Shown piece after piece: positions 22,016 to 35,185 of a stretch of 64,000 nucleotides of DNA (the first letter of the stretch is position 1; every line of letters begins with the position of its first letter). The stretch is from assembly GCA_013398055.1 (NCBI GenBank), contig VZRS01007540.1, positions 57,151 to 121,150 of the forward strand, in the 5' to 3' direction. The position numbers and the translations under genes are program-made. The DNA comes from Ifrita kowaldi (taxonomy: Eukaryota > Chordata > Aves > Passeriformes > Cinclosomatidae). A model generated the notes under the pieces. The model did no database searches, was not told the DNA's origin, and saw only the letters and a program-made list of their open reading frames with translations.

Positions 22016-24589
22016 CTGGGGGGGGACACAGAGCAGAAAATTAAGCAGGGAAGGGGAATTGCTGAGGCACTGGGCCAGTGCAAAATAATCCCCTCTTCAC
22101 TGACTGCTGGAGGAATTAATTTGGTGTGCTGAGAGCAAGGGAGAACAACAGTGGAGAGCTGTGAGCTCTGAGTGTCAACAACAAACCCCATGCCGCTGAG
22201 TGAGCTCCTTCTCCCACTCAGCTCTTCTGCCTCATTGTTTTTAGGCATTTTTAGGCACAGATTAACAGAGCTTCTGGCCCACTGACAGCACTGCAAACTA
22301 GCTGAACAATTTTCAAAACTCACTGTTCAATCCTTATCTTTATTCAAGTGAAATTTCCACTCATGTCTGAATGAATCTTTCTTGGGTGTAGGCTAAGTAA
22401 GCACTCACATATTTGGGCAGTTATTTCACAAACTAGGGTGGGCCTCTAGTTAATAATATTATCTAGAATATTAAAAAATCCTGCATTTTCTTTCCTAGAC
22501 TGCTGTGTCGTACATTGCTACACCTGAATGGGTTTTTATTCAATACCTGAAGTATTGGCAAAACCATGTGGGGACAAAAAAGTCCCAAACAGTCCAGATT
22601 TCTACCAAAATGTTTCTTCATGAACCCTTAATTTTAACTTACACTTTTTATTTTTCCTCGAAACTCCTCATTTTCTATTTCTTTCCCATTCTACTTTTCT
22701 TTGTTCTTGAGTAAGGAACCAACAACACAAAGGTCCCTCAGCTCCTACCATGAAGAATTCACACTTCTTACAGAGAAAAGATTAAAACCAAGGGGAAACA
22801 AATTCTTCAGGAGTTTCTGCCTTATCATCTTAACAATTCTCTGAGTTTGTGATATCCTCAAGGCTGAGAATGGGGCACATGGAGGTCAGTTGGCTGTTGC
22901 CCATCAGAAGAAAATCTGGGACATAAATGGCAGCCTAAACAGCTTTTCTATGGCTCAATTTCTGTGCCATTCCCTCTATTTTGACTGTTGGTGAGGCTGG
23001 TCTGAAAGAGGTGGAAACCTCCTGAATTCCACCAGAAAACGGTTAAAATAATGCCTCGATCTGGTATGAAAAAAGCAGGAATCTGGAGGGATTCAAGTCT
23101 GGTGGTAAATCTTGGGTCTGGATGGGATTTCTCACCTACAGCAGAGAACTCTGAAAACTTCAGTTTGGTCTGAAGTAAACAACCAAACACCAGGAAATTT
23201 ACCAAAATATTTTGATTATGTCTGTAATTTTTAAATGCCTCTTAACTATGATCAATAGAAAGTTGCCACAGCTGGAAATATGAGTTTTTCTTTTTTACTT
23301 CTAACTTTACCACATGAACTGCCCACTACCCATGCAGTAATCAAAACCAACTGATTTTCACCCAATAATTTCTTTAAGTGACCTCAAAACAGCAAGGCTG
23401 TGACTGTGACCATCTTCTTCCTTGAAAGTCATTCAAAGACACCTCAAACACACCTCCAGGAATACACTAAATAAAAAATCTCTTGCTGAGCTAACCATGC
23501 TAAGGATTACTAAAAGACTTTAAAAAAAAAAAGGGCCAAACAACAGGAAGGAAAATGTTTCAGGAGAACATACAGAAGTTGTGTATTTCAGTGTTGGCAG
23601 GACACTCATTATTCAGAGCATCACTCTCCTGAGTCCAGAACAGAATACCATTGCAGGGAACACTGCAACAGATTTGTCCACACCTTTCTTGACAAATAAC
23701 TGAAATAATCACAGCTTGCAAAATTGGCCACAGTCAGTACTCTTGCACGTCTAAGCAACTGAAAAACTGTAAGAATATTAAGCAACATGGCAGAGGCAGA
23801 AATATTTCAGACAGGCACCTCTCTGCTGGAGAGGAACCAGCAGCAAAGCATTCCCTCCTGGCTGCAGGTGTTGAGTTTACCCTGTGAGTATCCCGTGGTT
23901 GCTTTGACTTTGACTTGGAAATAGGTCTTGGAAATAGGAAATTATTCTGCAAAATATTCCAGGTTTGTTTGGAGGACAAGGCAGCCAGAAGTGACAAGAA
24001 GGCAGCCTTCTTGTCCCATGAACTGCTGAATCCCACAGCCAAGCCTGCCAAGCCTGCCCAAGAATTTCTCAATTGTGCTCTTACATTGCAGTGGAGTTGT
24101 CAGTTTGCTTATTAAAATGTTTTATGCTGCCCAGACTCAGGGCATAACCCACATAAAGGCTGTTCATGCCCTGTTTGGTCCCACAGAAGGACTGTGTTTT
24201 GGTATTTTCACAGATAACCTTGCTACAGTGATCCTTTCTCTCTCTCCCACATGCCCTGTGCCCAGCTTGTCCAAGGGATAAGAAATGGAAGTGGCTCTTC
24301 CTTTTGCCCACTTTAGGGTGAAATCCTCCAAAAGGAGCTACAGGAGCCAGATAAGATCTGAGTGCCTTTTATCAGCCCATTCTGCTGCTGAAATGGGAAG
24401 AACAGATTGGAGGTGTTCCCACTGTGATCCCTCTCAGCTCATTCTCTCAGTAACCCCTAAAAATTACTTCTCTTTTCCTCCTGATCATCTGCCTCGCTAC
24501 TTTTCTCCAAACCCCCTTAAATAATCTTAGTGGACTTGAGGGAAATGCATTTTTTTTTCAGCTTGCCATTTTGGTGTAGAGGGTCTGAC
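22016..24589 (-). other. ERG intron between the 152-bp and 204-bp exons (2574 bp)
   Basis: This is a canonical GT-AG intron. It is single-copy and AT-rich, with a 10-base A run near 23522. No CR1 fragment, RNA gene or coding exon was recognised in it. Confidence 0.85.
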
Positions 24590-24741
24590 CTGCTGGCACA
24601 ATGACTCTTCGTTCATTGGTCGTCATGTTTGGGGGTGGAACGTGCTTCTCCTCCATGTAGTTTCCATAGTTCATCCCGACACTGTCGGAGCTGCTCACCA
24701 TCTTCCCTCCTTTTGCCACGCTGCAGTCATCTGGAGAATTC
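24590..24741 (-). CDS. ERG: ERG coding exon, 152 bp (pre-PNT linker)
   Basis: The exon starts after the acceptor CCTAG, with G completing an Arg codon, and then reads [15 protein letters not shown]. It ends at VIVPA plus one base (G), before the donor GTCAGA. It is phase 2 in and phase 1 out. The segment [13 protein letters not shown] leads into the Pointed domain and is shared almost unchanged between ERG and FLI1. The preceding [20 protein letters not shown] matches ERG. The 152 bp size is that expected for this exon. This is the only internal exon here that is not a multiple of three, so skipping it would shift the frame. Confidence 0.97.
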
Positions 24742-25787
24742 CTAGGCATACAAGAAAGGTGTGCTTCCATTATTATTCCAGTCCTTATTAATATATCACC
24801 TGCAGAGAATCACCTGGAATGAAATGGAAAACTGGGAGTCGAGCGCCTGGAAACTCAGTACCCCCCACCCAGTGACTCTGCTGATTCCTCCAGTTGTCTA
24901 AAAACACCAGCCAGGTTCAGTGGATCATATATTTATTTTTATTATCACAGGAGCAGGCTCTCAGATCTCTCCAGAAATTACAAACACTAATAATTTAATT
25001 CCAGACATGGAATGGAGGTTTGGTCATGAGCTCGTTCAGCCTGGTGGCTGTGAGGAGCTCTACTTCCCTCTCCAAACATCTCACAGACAACTGAGAAACA
25101 CAGAAATGCACTTAATGCACATTTTCTGGGGGAAAACTATTCTTCATTGCCGTTGTCCAAGCAGCCCAAGGCTTGGAGAGCTGCCCACCTCCACTGCCAT
25201 CGTTGTTCCACACTCAGTTGCACTTCATGTCATGCAATGTATTCACATTTCTATGTAAGGCTCACAAAAAAAGAGGAACATTTGCCAAAGCCATGATTCA
25301 AAATACCACACGCATGACTGGAAAAACCTTTCAGCTCCTGACTAGCTCAGTCTCCATGGTACTGTAGTCAAGACAGGGAAATCTGCAGAGGATCTGCAAC
25401 CAGACACCTCTTTAATTTTGGCTTTGCTCTCTGAATAGAGTCTTTAGGTTTAACATCCCACAGGGGGTTCCCTAATGGCATTTTAATTGCATCACAGTTT
25501 TCTTTCTGGCAGACACAGACATATTTGTCCCTTAATTTAATGTCTACAACGTGTTTCATCAGAGGGAGAAAAATTGTTACAAAAATCAAAACAAAGAACT
25601 CAGCCATGGGGAATACCTTTAAATGTAAGGAGGTTGTTTGGCAAGGGAAGGAGGGTGTTAGTTGGGGTTTGGTTTCTTTAGCAATACCTCATTACTAACA
25701 AGCTTTCTTTTAGTCCTGCCATTTAACTCCTGAAATTGTGCCGTGGTCTCACTAAACAAGAGGCAAGTCACAGATTCATGGACTCAT

Positions 25788-26115
25788 GGAATCACAGAGT
25801 GGTTTGGGCTGGAAGGGACATAAAGCCCATCCAGTGCCACCCTTGCCATGGGCAGGGACACCTTCCACTGTCCCAGGCTGCTCCAAGCCCCAATGTCCAG
25901 CCTGGCCTTGGGCACTGCCAGGGATCCAGGGGCAGCCACAGCTGCTCTGGGCACCCTGTGCCAGGGCCTGCTCACCCTCCCAGGGAAGAATTCCCTCCCA
26001 ATATCCCACTTAACCCTGCCCTCCTTCAGTTTACAGCCTTTCCCCCTTGTCCTGTCACCCCATGCCTTGCCCAAAGTCCCTCTCCAGCTCTCTTGGAGCC
26101 CCTTTTAGGCCCTGT
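25788..26115 (-). mobile_element. CR1 LINE fragment
   Basis: It begins on the plus strand with GGAATCACAGAGTGGTTTGG and runs through the standard CR1 blocks to the TCTCCAGCTCTCTTGGAGCC region. The 3' end is intact, the 5' end truncated. Confidence 0.95.
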
Positions 26116-28596
26116 GACTCAGTTATGTTGACTGCTCAGCACTACCACAGCTCAGGAACTAACACAGTTATAATTCTTATAATTCTAATACTTAGAAAGC
26201 TGAGGTACTTAGTGCACATCTTAAATACTAAAAGCAATTTTTTTTCTACACAGTGCTCCTACGAATTTTACCCTTCTGTGTTAAGGTAGATATTAAAGAA
26301 AAAAATCAACTGCTGATGACTTTCAGTTTAAAAATAAAATATATCACAGACATCATTCAGTGGATGACAACATCTGCTTTAGGGGAAGGAGGAGGGCCTT
26401 GAATGGTGCCTGGAAAACGTTGGCTTAGCACCCTTTTTCCAGGATGCCTCTAAACACATAACATATGAAATCTGCCCTGTGTAAAAGCCCTGCAACTGCT
26501 CTGTCAGCCACAGGACTGAAAAACAACCACGAGGCAAAACACAGTCAGCACCTGCCACTGCGTGGTGGTGAATTCAGCCCTTCCTCTCACAACCAGAACA
26601 CTTGGGCAGTGTTTTCTCAGGTTTAGTTTTGCTCTCCTACCACACACCACTAAATATAACCCTGGGATGCAGCCTATTTCTGTCCAAACGGAGCTGAGCA
26701 AAACAAAGCTGCTTTTTGTTTCAGACACAAATGCTGAAGAGCTTTTGTGATGACTCCTTGTGAGTGAAATGTTGGCTTTTTCTGCTTCCCTTTCACAAAT
26801 ACAAATGGCAGAAATGCATGAGTGAGTCTGCACTTTAAATTATGGATATTTGGAAATCACCTGCCTATCCTCCACCACCTGCCCTTATACCTGTGCAGAT
26901 GTGGACTATGACTCCCCAAAACAGTTCAGTCACAAAGAACTTTTTGGCCCATTCACTGAATTTTTAGGAAACAGAGAGCTAGCAACATCCTTTAGTTTAA
27001 CTAGCACAGTTATTTAATTTTGGGAGATTTTTTGCTGGGGAAAGAAACTTGGGATAGAGGGACTCCAAAGTGAAATATCCCGTCAGTAGCAGCCTACAGC
27101 ACTTCTACAGGCAATGGTGCATTAAAAACACTCTTGTAAACACTGAGCAGTAAATGATGGGAAAGATCCAGTAGCACACAGCTTTTGGCAATCTGACAGG
27201 GCTTCTGAGATGCTTTTCTGATCTGAATATAAACAGACAGGGGTGGGGAAGAAGATCATAAATAAGTCATAACTTTTCATTAAAATCCAGAAGCAGATGG
27301 TCAAGGGTTTTGTCCCTTTAGCTCACTGGCTGGACAAGCAAATCCCCCATCCATCAAATCTCCTAAGACCACGCTTAATTTCAGGCATGGAATCAGCTCC
27401 ATGGGACTTAACAGGACTACTCTGGTACTTCAAATTGAGTGTGTGCCCTAAACCACTGAGCCAGGGCTTAACTCAACTGCCTGGAACAAACTTCTACAGT
27501 ACAGAAAGCAAAACTGAAAACGCAAGCAGACGCAAGAAAATGGTGTTGCTAGTGCCCAGAAAAACAAGAGAGTGATTGTCTACAAAGGGGTTTTTTAGGA
27601 CTTTCTGTGAGTCTGCTTTATTTCTGAACCACCAGGGGAGCAGGGTGGAAAAGCAGCTTTTGGAAAGTGTGCCCAGAGTGAAGGGTGCAGCTCTGCAGTG
27701 ATTCATCCCCAGCTCCAGGTCTGAAATGAAACCAGAGGTGTTTTTCTTCACGGCTGCCTGTTATTTTTGCCCTTTGTAAATATACTGTGTTACACTTGGA
27801 ATTCACAAAAAAAAATTAAAAAATTAAAAAGAGGTAAGGCTGGTACCCAAGAACACTTTGTCCAGTCTTGGACTGATAAATGTCTGCTGAGAAAGTATTT
27901 TCTCCTTGGACCTTGAAAGCCTCATCTTTATACAGGGTTACTCAAAATCGAGCTGATTTGATGGTTAAATTTATCACCTGCTCCTACCAAAGCTGATTGG
28001 AGTTTTGCCAGCCATTGACTCTGATGAAAGCAGATTTAAGTTCATAAATAAGTGCATGAAACACACTTTTTCCTTTTCACTATGCTACTATTTTCCCCAT
28101 GTGACATAAAACACCTGTGTTGTGTCGAAGTGCAAGGTGTCAGAGAAATTCAGATTAGGAATCAGCAAAACCCTACATGTGTCATTCCTGTTGTATAAAC
28201 TCCACTATTTAATATTTCTGAGTTTCAGAGGGAAACAAATGAGAAAAAATGTATTCTCCAAATATCTACATGTCTTCAGAAGTTTATTCAATAAGCACAG
28301 CTTGGATTACAGAGGCTGCTACAAGGTCAGCTCATACTGAGGGCATTGCAAAGCTTGCTCAGCCTCACCCTCATCCACTGCAGCTGCTCACGTTGAAGTG
28401 AATTTGGTCAGTGCTGCCTCCCCAAAGAGTTTGTCACTGAAAAAGTGGCCCATGAAGAAAAAACTTGAAACTTCCCTGAGATTTGTTACTCTGAGGTACA
28501 GTGGGGACAGCCAGACCTCTCCCCAGTGAGAAGGAGCCTGTGCTGAGACTCTGAAAAGCACTTCCAGGGGTGATTTCAGAGGCCTCAACATTTCTC

Positions 28597-29055
28597 AGAG
28601 AATCCCAGAATCCCAGAATGGTTTGGGTTGGAAGGGACATTAAAGATCCCTCAGTTCCCACCCCCTGCCATGGGCAGGGACACCTTCTACTGTCCCAGGC
28701 TGCTCCAAGCCCCAGTGTCCAACCTGGCCTTGGGCACTGCCAGGGATCCAGGGGCAGCCACAGCTGCTCTGGGCACCCTGTGCCAGGGCCTGCCCACCCT
28801 CCCAGGGAACAATTCCTGCCCAATATCCACTTGAAACCTATGATTTTTCAGTTTGAAGCCATTCCCTGGGTCCTGGCCCTCCAGCCCTTGGAAATTGTCT
28901 CTCTCCAGGTTTCCTGCAGCTCCTTCAGGCCCTGCAAGGCCACACTGAGCTCACCCCAAAGCTTCTCCTCTCCAGGCTGAACAATCCCAGCTCTCGCAGC
29001 CTTTCCTCCCAGCAGAGCTGCTCCATCCCTCTGCTCATCCTGGTGCCTCCAAAAG
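28597..29055 (-). mobile_element. CR1 LINE fragment
   Basis: This is one of the longer copies. It starts with two CCCAGAAT octamer-like units, and extends past CAGGCTGAACAATCCCAGCT to TCTGCTCATCCTGGTGCCTC. Confidence 0.95.
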
Positions 29056-31639
29056 AAAAGAATCCAAGACTTCTTGTGAGAGCAAAATTTCCCACAGAGA
29101 AGTCCAGCACAACAGAGGCATGAAAATGCCAGAAAACTCACACAGGTCAAAATCTCCCTGGGGTGTCCCACAGGCTCCTGCCCAACTGCTCAGTGAGCTG
29201 GGCTGGGGAGCTGTACACAAAGAAGTAAATAAATGGGTGAGTAAGTAACTGGAAAAGGGATGGCCAGGATGGGAACAAGCTGCCAGGTCTGTGGAAGGCA
29301 GGGAAGTGCCTCAGAAACACACCACTGGCTAAAGCTGCTTAAACTGCTGCTGAAGCCACGGCTAATCTTTGCCATAAGGTGTCAAAAGCAGTCCTAAGAC
29401 AAAAGAAAAGAACAAAGAAGAAAACTGCAGTCCCCCCCAGGCTACTCAGTCATGGCACTGCTCTGTTCCGTGTAGGGCTTTGCATGGTCCAGCAGACCCA
29501 ACAGGCTGTGGCCATGGAGAGCCCGGGAAGAGAGCATCCCCCTGTGAACAGAGCACCCAAAACAGGGGCAAACACCTCTGCGTGGGGTGCCCTGGGCTCG
29601 GTGGGTGCTCAGGGTTACGTGGGGCTGGCCCGGGGTCACTCAGAGATGTCACCTGGAAGCACCTCTGGTTCCTTTCTCCCGTGACAGCACACACAGAGCT
29701 GTTGGCTTTCTGTGAGCAAAACAGAAGGTGCTTTTTTTACTGAGCTGTACACACAGCAACCATTCATCTCCAATTAAACAACAACTTTGGCTAATTCAAT
29801 CTTTTCACTTTCTTTTTTATTTTTGTCCCCTTAGCTTTCCCCAGCTATCTTGCAACCCACAGCTGCCTTGAGCCTCAAGGCCATGGTGGCAAATGAAGGC
29901 AGTCAGCATCTGGCTCACTAGAGGCCAGTCAAGCTATAAATATTCCCAGCCTGGCTCTTTGTGCTCACAGTGTGGGGAAACAGCTGGTTTAAGTTTGACT
30001 GCACGTTGTCATTTCTCCATTAGTGCAAACACTTCAATATTTCTTACGTGTCAGGTTGGAGTGAAGAAAGGGAAAGCAGGGAAGGGGGTCACAAAAAGCC
30101 AAAGCTAAGAAATGATGTTCTGTATATACATAATTTACAATTAGATTGCTGCCCGGGAAAAGGCTGAGGTTTGACATGGTGATAGCTAGGCCAAAGCCAC
30201 AACGACTTCCCACTTGGCCTATAACTTTCAGGACCTATTTTCTCTTGTTTTTCTTTTATTATTTTTATAGAAATTCTATTATGATGGTAATGGATTACAT
30301 TTCTCAAATTGTATTTAATTTCAAGAGCTTGTAAGGCTTGTTGTATTTGTGGTTTCGTAAAATATGAAATACCAGGAGACGGGGCCCTTCCCAAACCACA
30401 CGTGCCTTCTTTTGTGGGCAGGGATCATACAGAAAGTTAGGGAAATGGACCATGCCAGGCATAAACAGAAGTGACATCTTGTATGGAAACCATAATCCCC
30501 CGTGTCTGTGGAACGTCTGCTGATTTTCATGATTAGCACTAAGGGGCTGAGAGGGTGCAAAATGCTAAAGCCCGTGATAAGCCACTTTTCCTTACCTTCT
30601 GTTTTGTCTTAAAGAGCTATTCCCAAACCTCGAATACTGAACCACCCCACTGATGCTGCCCTGATCAAAATGAAACACCCACTAATGACGGGGCAGAGGA
30701 GAAAACTCACCAGCAGCTCTTCAGCGCTCTGCACACAGTAAATCCTGTACAGCACATCAAAAAACCAATGATGGCTATAGTCCTGAATAATGACAGCAAT
30801 CACAACTCTTGTGGGGTCCTATGTCATTATTTGAAGACTGTTTTTATATTTTACTGCCCATCTGAAAGCCTTTGTCTGCTGGAAAGTCAGTGGTCAGTTG
30901 TGAATGTAGCCACGATAATTATGAATGAGCCCATTATCCCACAGTGGAAAGCTTCTCTTTTAGCACCTGCCAGCCCAGCAGCCCCCAAAAAACTTCCAAA
31001 AAAATAAAATAGTTGTAGTATTAGTGAGTTGAGTTTGTTTTTCTCCTTGGCAACATATTTGCCTCAAGAACAGAGCCAAACCATGCCCACACACGCACGC
31101 AAGTGCTCGTGTTAAGCTGGTGGATTTTCAGAGCAAAGAGGAGCTTCTTGAAGCAGTCACACATCCCTGACTTTGCCATTTTTCCACCTTGGTAGCCTGC
31201 CACTCCCCCAACCACCCAGTTTTTGGGAAAAAGGATTACCAGTCTGAGATAACCAACATCTTTTTACCCAAAATTAGTAATACTTTACCCACGCAGCTCC
31301 AGTAAGGAAAATCATCCTCTTAGGACACATCTCCCAGCTCTGCCCTGGGCTGCTGTAGGGGCTGACTCTGCTGGAGACAGAGAGAGCCCACTGGCCTGCT
31401 GGGGGGTTTGGGCCAGGCTTGTTGTTTAGTCTGAGCTGAGGTTTCCCAGGAATCCCAGGGCTGGATGCCGGTGGTGTGCCACCAGATGTGGAAGGGACGT
31501 GGCACCACGCCCCCGCCACGGGGTTGTGCTCCAGGGGTGGAAAAAGCTGTGCCTTGGGAAAAGAAGTGATGTCAGGGTGAGGGCTGCACATCAGCCCTGC
31601 CCCTCCCCATGCTGGACGCTCACAAGGTGGGGGTCAAGA

Positions 31640-31932
31640 GGATGGGGCCAGGATTTTCAGTGACGGGATGAGGAGTGATGGCCATAAACTGAACCACGAG
31701 AAGTTCCACCTCAGCAGGAGGAAGAATTTCTTTACTTTGAGGGTGGCAGAGCACTGGAACAGTTGCCCAGGGAGAACATGGAGTCTCCCTCTCTGCAGAC
31801 ATTCCAAACCCACCTGGATGCCTTCCTGTGTCACCTGTTCCAGGTGACCCTGCCTTGGCAACAAGGATGATCTCCAGAGGTGCCTTCCAACCCCAACAAT
31901 TCTGTGATTCAGTGATTCTGGGATTCTGTGGA
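31640..31932 (+). mobile_element. CR1 LINE fragment (classic chicken-like type)
   Basis: AAACTGAACCACGAGAAGTT, GAGGAAGAATTTCTTTACTT, CAGAGCACTGGAACAGTTGC and GATGATCTCCAGAGGTGCCT follow the classic CR1 3' consensus, ending with several GATTCTG(T)G units. It is older and of a different subtype from most copies here. Confidence 0.93.
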
Positions 31933-34358
31933 GCTGCTTAAATGCTCTAATTAGACCCACCAGTATCACACCATGATGCACAGGTGCCTCCTACAGCTTA
32001 AAGCCTGCCAGCCTGGATCCTGGGAGCAGGATGGATCTGCTGGAATGCAGAGCTCCACATGGATGAATTCTCCCTTCCCAGTGCCTGGGCACAGCAGCTG
32101 TCACACATCTCGATAGTGCAAGGTACCTCAAGTGCTCCCCATTCCAATTTGCTGGCTTGTACAGCTCAAAAAATCTACTCCTTAGGAGACTTTACATCAA
32201 GGGGAAAAGAAATAAAACACCAGCAAGAAAACTCAAGTTCACCCTGGCGTCTGAAAAGTCCTCCTGTGTGTCAGACATACTGAACCCAGTGAGTACAGAG
32301 GCTCTTTGATGAAAATTCAGGCAGTTACATGCAAAGAAAAATGGTATTTCCCCAAAGAGCCAGCACAAAAGATGTATTAAGTGATAATTTCATTCTCAAA
32401 TGGTTTTCAAGCAACAACTGGTAGCACTTAAATCAACATTTTGCACATGATTAAATCCTAAGGACAACTAATTATTTCTGGCATTTCTTTAAAACTTCTC
32501 TATCAGCCAAGCTGATGTTGGAAAGCCTCTGCTGTGCTTTCACTGCAGTTAACTTTCAAAATACTTCTTCAATGAAATCATCACGCTGCTCATGGCAAGA
32601 GAAATTTATCTCAGAATAAGACTCTGTGTTCCACTTCAGCCTGCCTGAAAAAGATGGATTACCTACAGTAAATGTCATTATTCCAAGCTACCTTTGTGTA
32701 GTCCCACCCATGGGCACAGCAGAGCCCCATGGGCGAGTGTATTCCGAGATCACTGGGAAATCCATGGATTTAAATGTTGTTGAAGCAGTACCCAGGGCCT
32801 CGTGAGAGCATTTCCACGGAGTTAATTTCTCCCTAAATGCATGACGTGAATCGCACTCATTGTGGCAGAATTGCTCGTGCCTAATTTGATAAAATATATA
32901 AAGAACAATAAACAGCAAAGTAACAGCGTGGCACATGCAACCTCCAGATTTATACTCCAGGGTGAATCTTTTGGCCTGACCCAGGAGCAATAAATAGCAG
33001 GAAACAGGATTATTACATTCAGGTGAAAGACTGACTGTAGGGTGGCACAAAAGGTCTCATTAGATTTATGTACCTGGGAGGAACGGAATGGCTGCACCAA
33101 CATAATGTACTTAAAGAAACTCAATTTGATACCTGTGACAAACTGCATTATATATGCAACAACAGCCAGGTAAATGACAGCTTTAATTTAAACTTTTCTT
33201 GCTTTATTTAATTTAAGGTAAGCCCCCAGGCTATATTTTGTGGTGCTGGGCAGCAGGGTTTAGCTTGAAAAATACTGTTATTGTTAAAGAAAAGTGGGTA
33301 GCTAATCCCCTGTGCAGCACACTGAAAATAACCCTTTAATTTCATTCTAATGGCATTTCTTTGGTATTCACAGGAGTGCCAGCTCTGAGACCCTTAAGTT
33401 TTGAAATTTAATGCAGGGTGATTACAGCCAAAGTGTATCTGGGGAAAGTCCTCGCACAGGGGGCACATTTCTTCTCTGAGTGCTTAACTGGGGATAGCTA
33501 AGGGGTTCAACATGCTCCTAAAATTCCATATCCTCTTCCAAAGGACAGAATACATGGCCAGGAAGCACTGACACAGGGAGAAGGGAGAGCTGGACAGCAA
33601 AAAATGGCAATGTTAACTTCTCCCTGGCCACCACTTTGTGGGATCTCATTCCCTGCTTTGCATCCTGAATTATTCAGATCCAGGCGCCCACGAGGGAGGG
33701 CAATTACAGAGGATACCCTGGAGATCCTCGAGGCAGCACTTGCATGGCTCTGCAACGTGGGGTCATATTTTAGTCTCCTCTGGGATGACTCAGGTTTTAA
33801 AATGGGTCTAAACAGAGCAGGTACAGTTTTTCTAAAAATGAAACACAACTCCAAGCGCTCCAGGTACTGCTTGTGTTGATATTTAACATACAAAGCATTT
33901 TAAGAAATGAGGAAATATTATCACTCAGTATCATTTAAGGAAATAAGTTTGTGGACTGCAAAAGAGGAGGGTGGGGAAGGCTTCTGCAGAAAAGAAATTG
34001 CAAGGTAACCTACAGAAAGGCAGGGTAGCACTATCTGATCCACACTTTTTTTCCCCTAAAACTGGCAGGAATACCACATTCCAATTCCCAGAGTGTAATA
34101 ACACTACATATTGCATACACACACGTATGTGAGGTTTAGAGATGCCACAACATATTTATTTTTGTTGCTTGGCAGTGATAGTTTCTCCATTAAAAGTGTA
34201 GTATTAAGATCTATTTTTTTCAGGCATGAGTTAGGCCCTATAAAATAAAACTTCTCTGATGAAATGAACAGTGTTTTTTAATTAGAATTTTTTTTATTTT
34301 TATTGTGTATAGTATGAGTATGCAATACATGCATGCAAATTTTTTGTTGTTGGGCTAA

Positions 34359-34378
34359 TTTTTTTTTTTTTTTTTTTT
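34359..34378 (+). repeat. 20-base T run next to an ambiguous base
   Basis: A homopolymer T run lies nine bases before the N at 34387. Length and neighbouring base calls are likely uncertain. Confidence 0.95.
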
Positions 34379-34529
34379 GTGTAGCTNGCAAGTGGTTTTA
34401 TTTGTTTCTTTTTCAGCAAGTCATGACTTAGAAACTGTAGCAAAGTATGAATTTTCCTTGTTGTCTCCAGTTAGGAACTCTGCACTGCTCTTTCAACAGG
34501 GAAGGCTGTAAAAAAATTTAAGATTAATA

Positions 34530-34761
34530 AACACCTTCCACTGTCCCAGGTTGCTCCAAGCCCCAATGGCCAACCTGGCCTTGGGCACTGCCAGGGATCC
34601 AGGGGCAGCCACAGCTGCTCTGGGCACCCTGTGCCAGGGCCTGCCCACCCTCCCAGGGAACAATTCCTGCCCAATATCCCATCCAGCCCTGCCCTCTGGC
34701 ACTGGGAAGCCATTCCCTGGGTCCTGGCACTCCAGTTCCTGATGAAGGGTCCCTCTCCACA
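34530..34761 (-). mobile_element. CR1 LINE fragment lacking its 3' end
   Basis: The plus strand begins directly at AACACCTTCCACTGTCCCAG, so about 70 bases of the usual CR1 3' terminus are missing. The remainder, through GGATCCAGGGGCAGCCACAG to CACTGGGAAGCCATTCCCTG, is well preserved. Confidence 0.93.
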
Positions 34762-34955
34762 TGCACAAGCATTTTATGAGGACACTGCAGCCACCTCTGA
34801 AGGAAATGCAGACACCTCTCTCCACAAAGGGGAATTCTGGCAGCTGAAACCGCAGCCACCACCTGCTACTGACTGCAGGGAGCCAGAGCATCATCCTGAG
34901 GGATGCAGTGAATGCACACACTAATAGAAAACAGCAAAAAAGGAGGAGAAATTGT

Positions 34956-35185
34956 AGAATCACAGATTATCCTGAGTTGGAAGGGACCCACAGGGATCAC
35001 CCAGTCCCACCCCTGGCCCTGCACAGACCCCCCAACAATCCCAGCCTGGGCATCCCTGGCAGCGCTGCCCAAACGCTCCTGGAGCTCTGGCAGCCTCGGG
35101 GCCGTGCCCATTCCCTGGGGAGCCTGGGCAGTGCCCAGCACCCTCTGGGGGAAGAACCTTTCCCTGATCTCCAGCCTGAACCTCT
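34956..35185 (-). mobile_element. CR1 LINE fragment (different subtype)
   Basis: It begins on the plus strand with GAATCACAGATTATCCTGAG and continues with GGGATCACCCAGTCCCACCC, GCATCCCTGGCAGCGCTGCC and GAACCTTTCCCTGATCTCCA. Internal sequence differs from the neighbouring copy at 34530. Confidence 0.92.
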
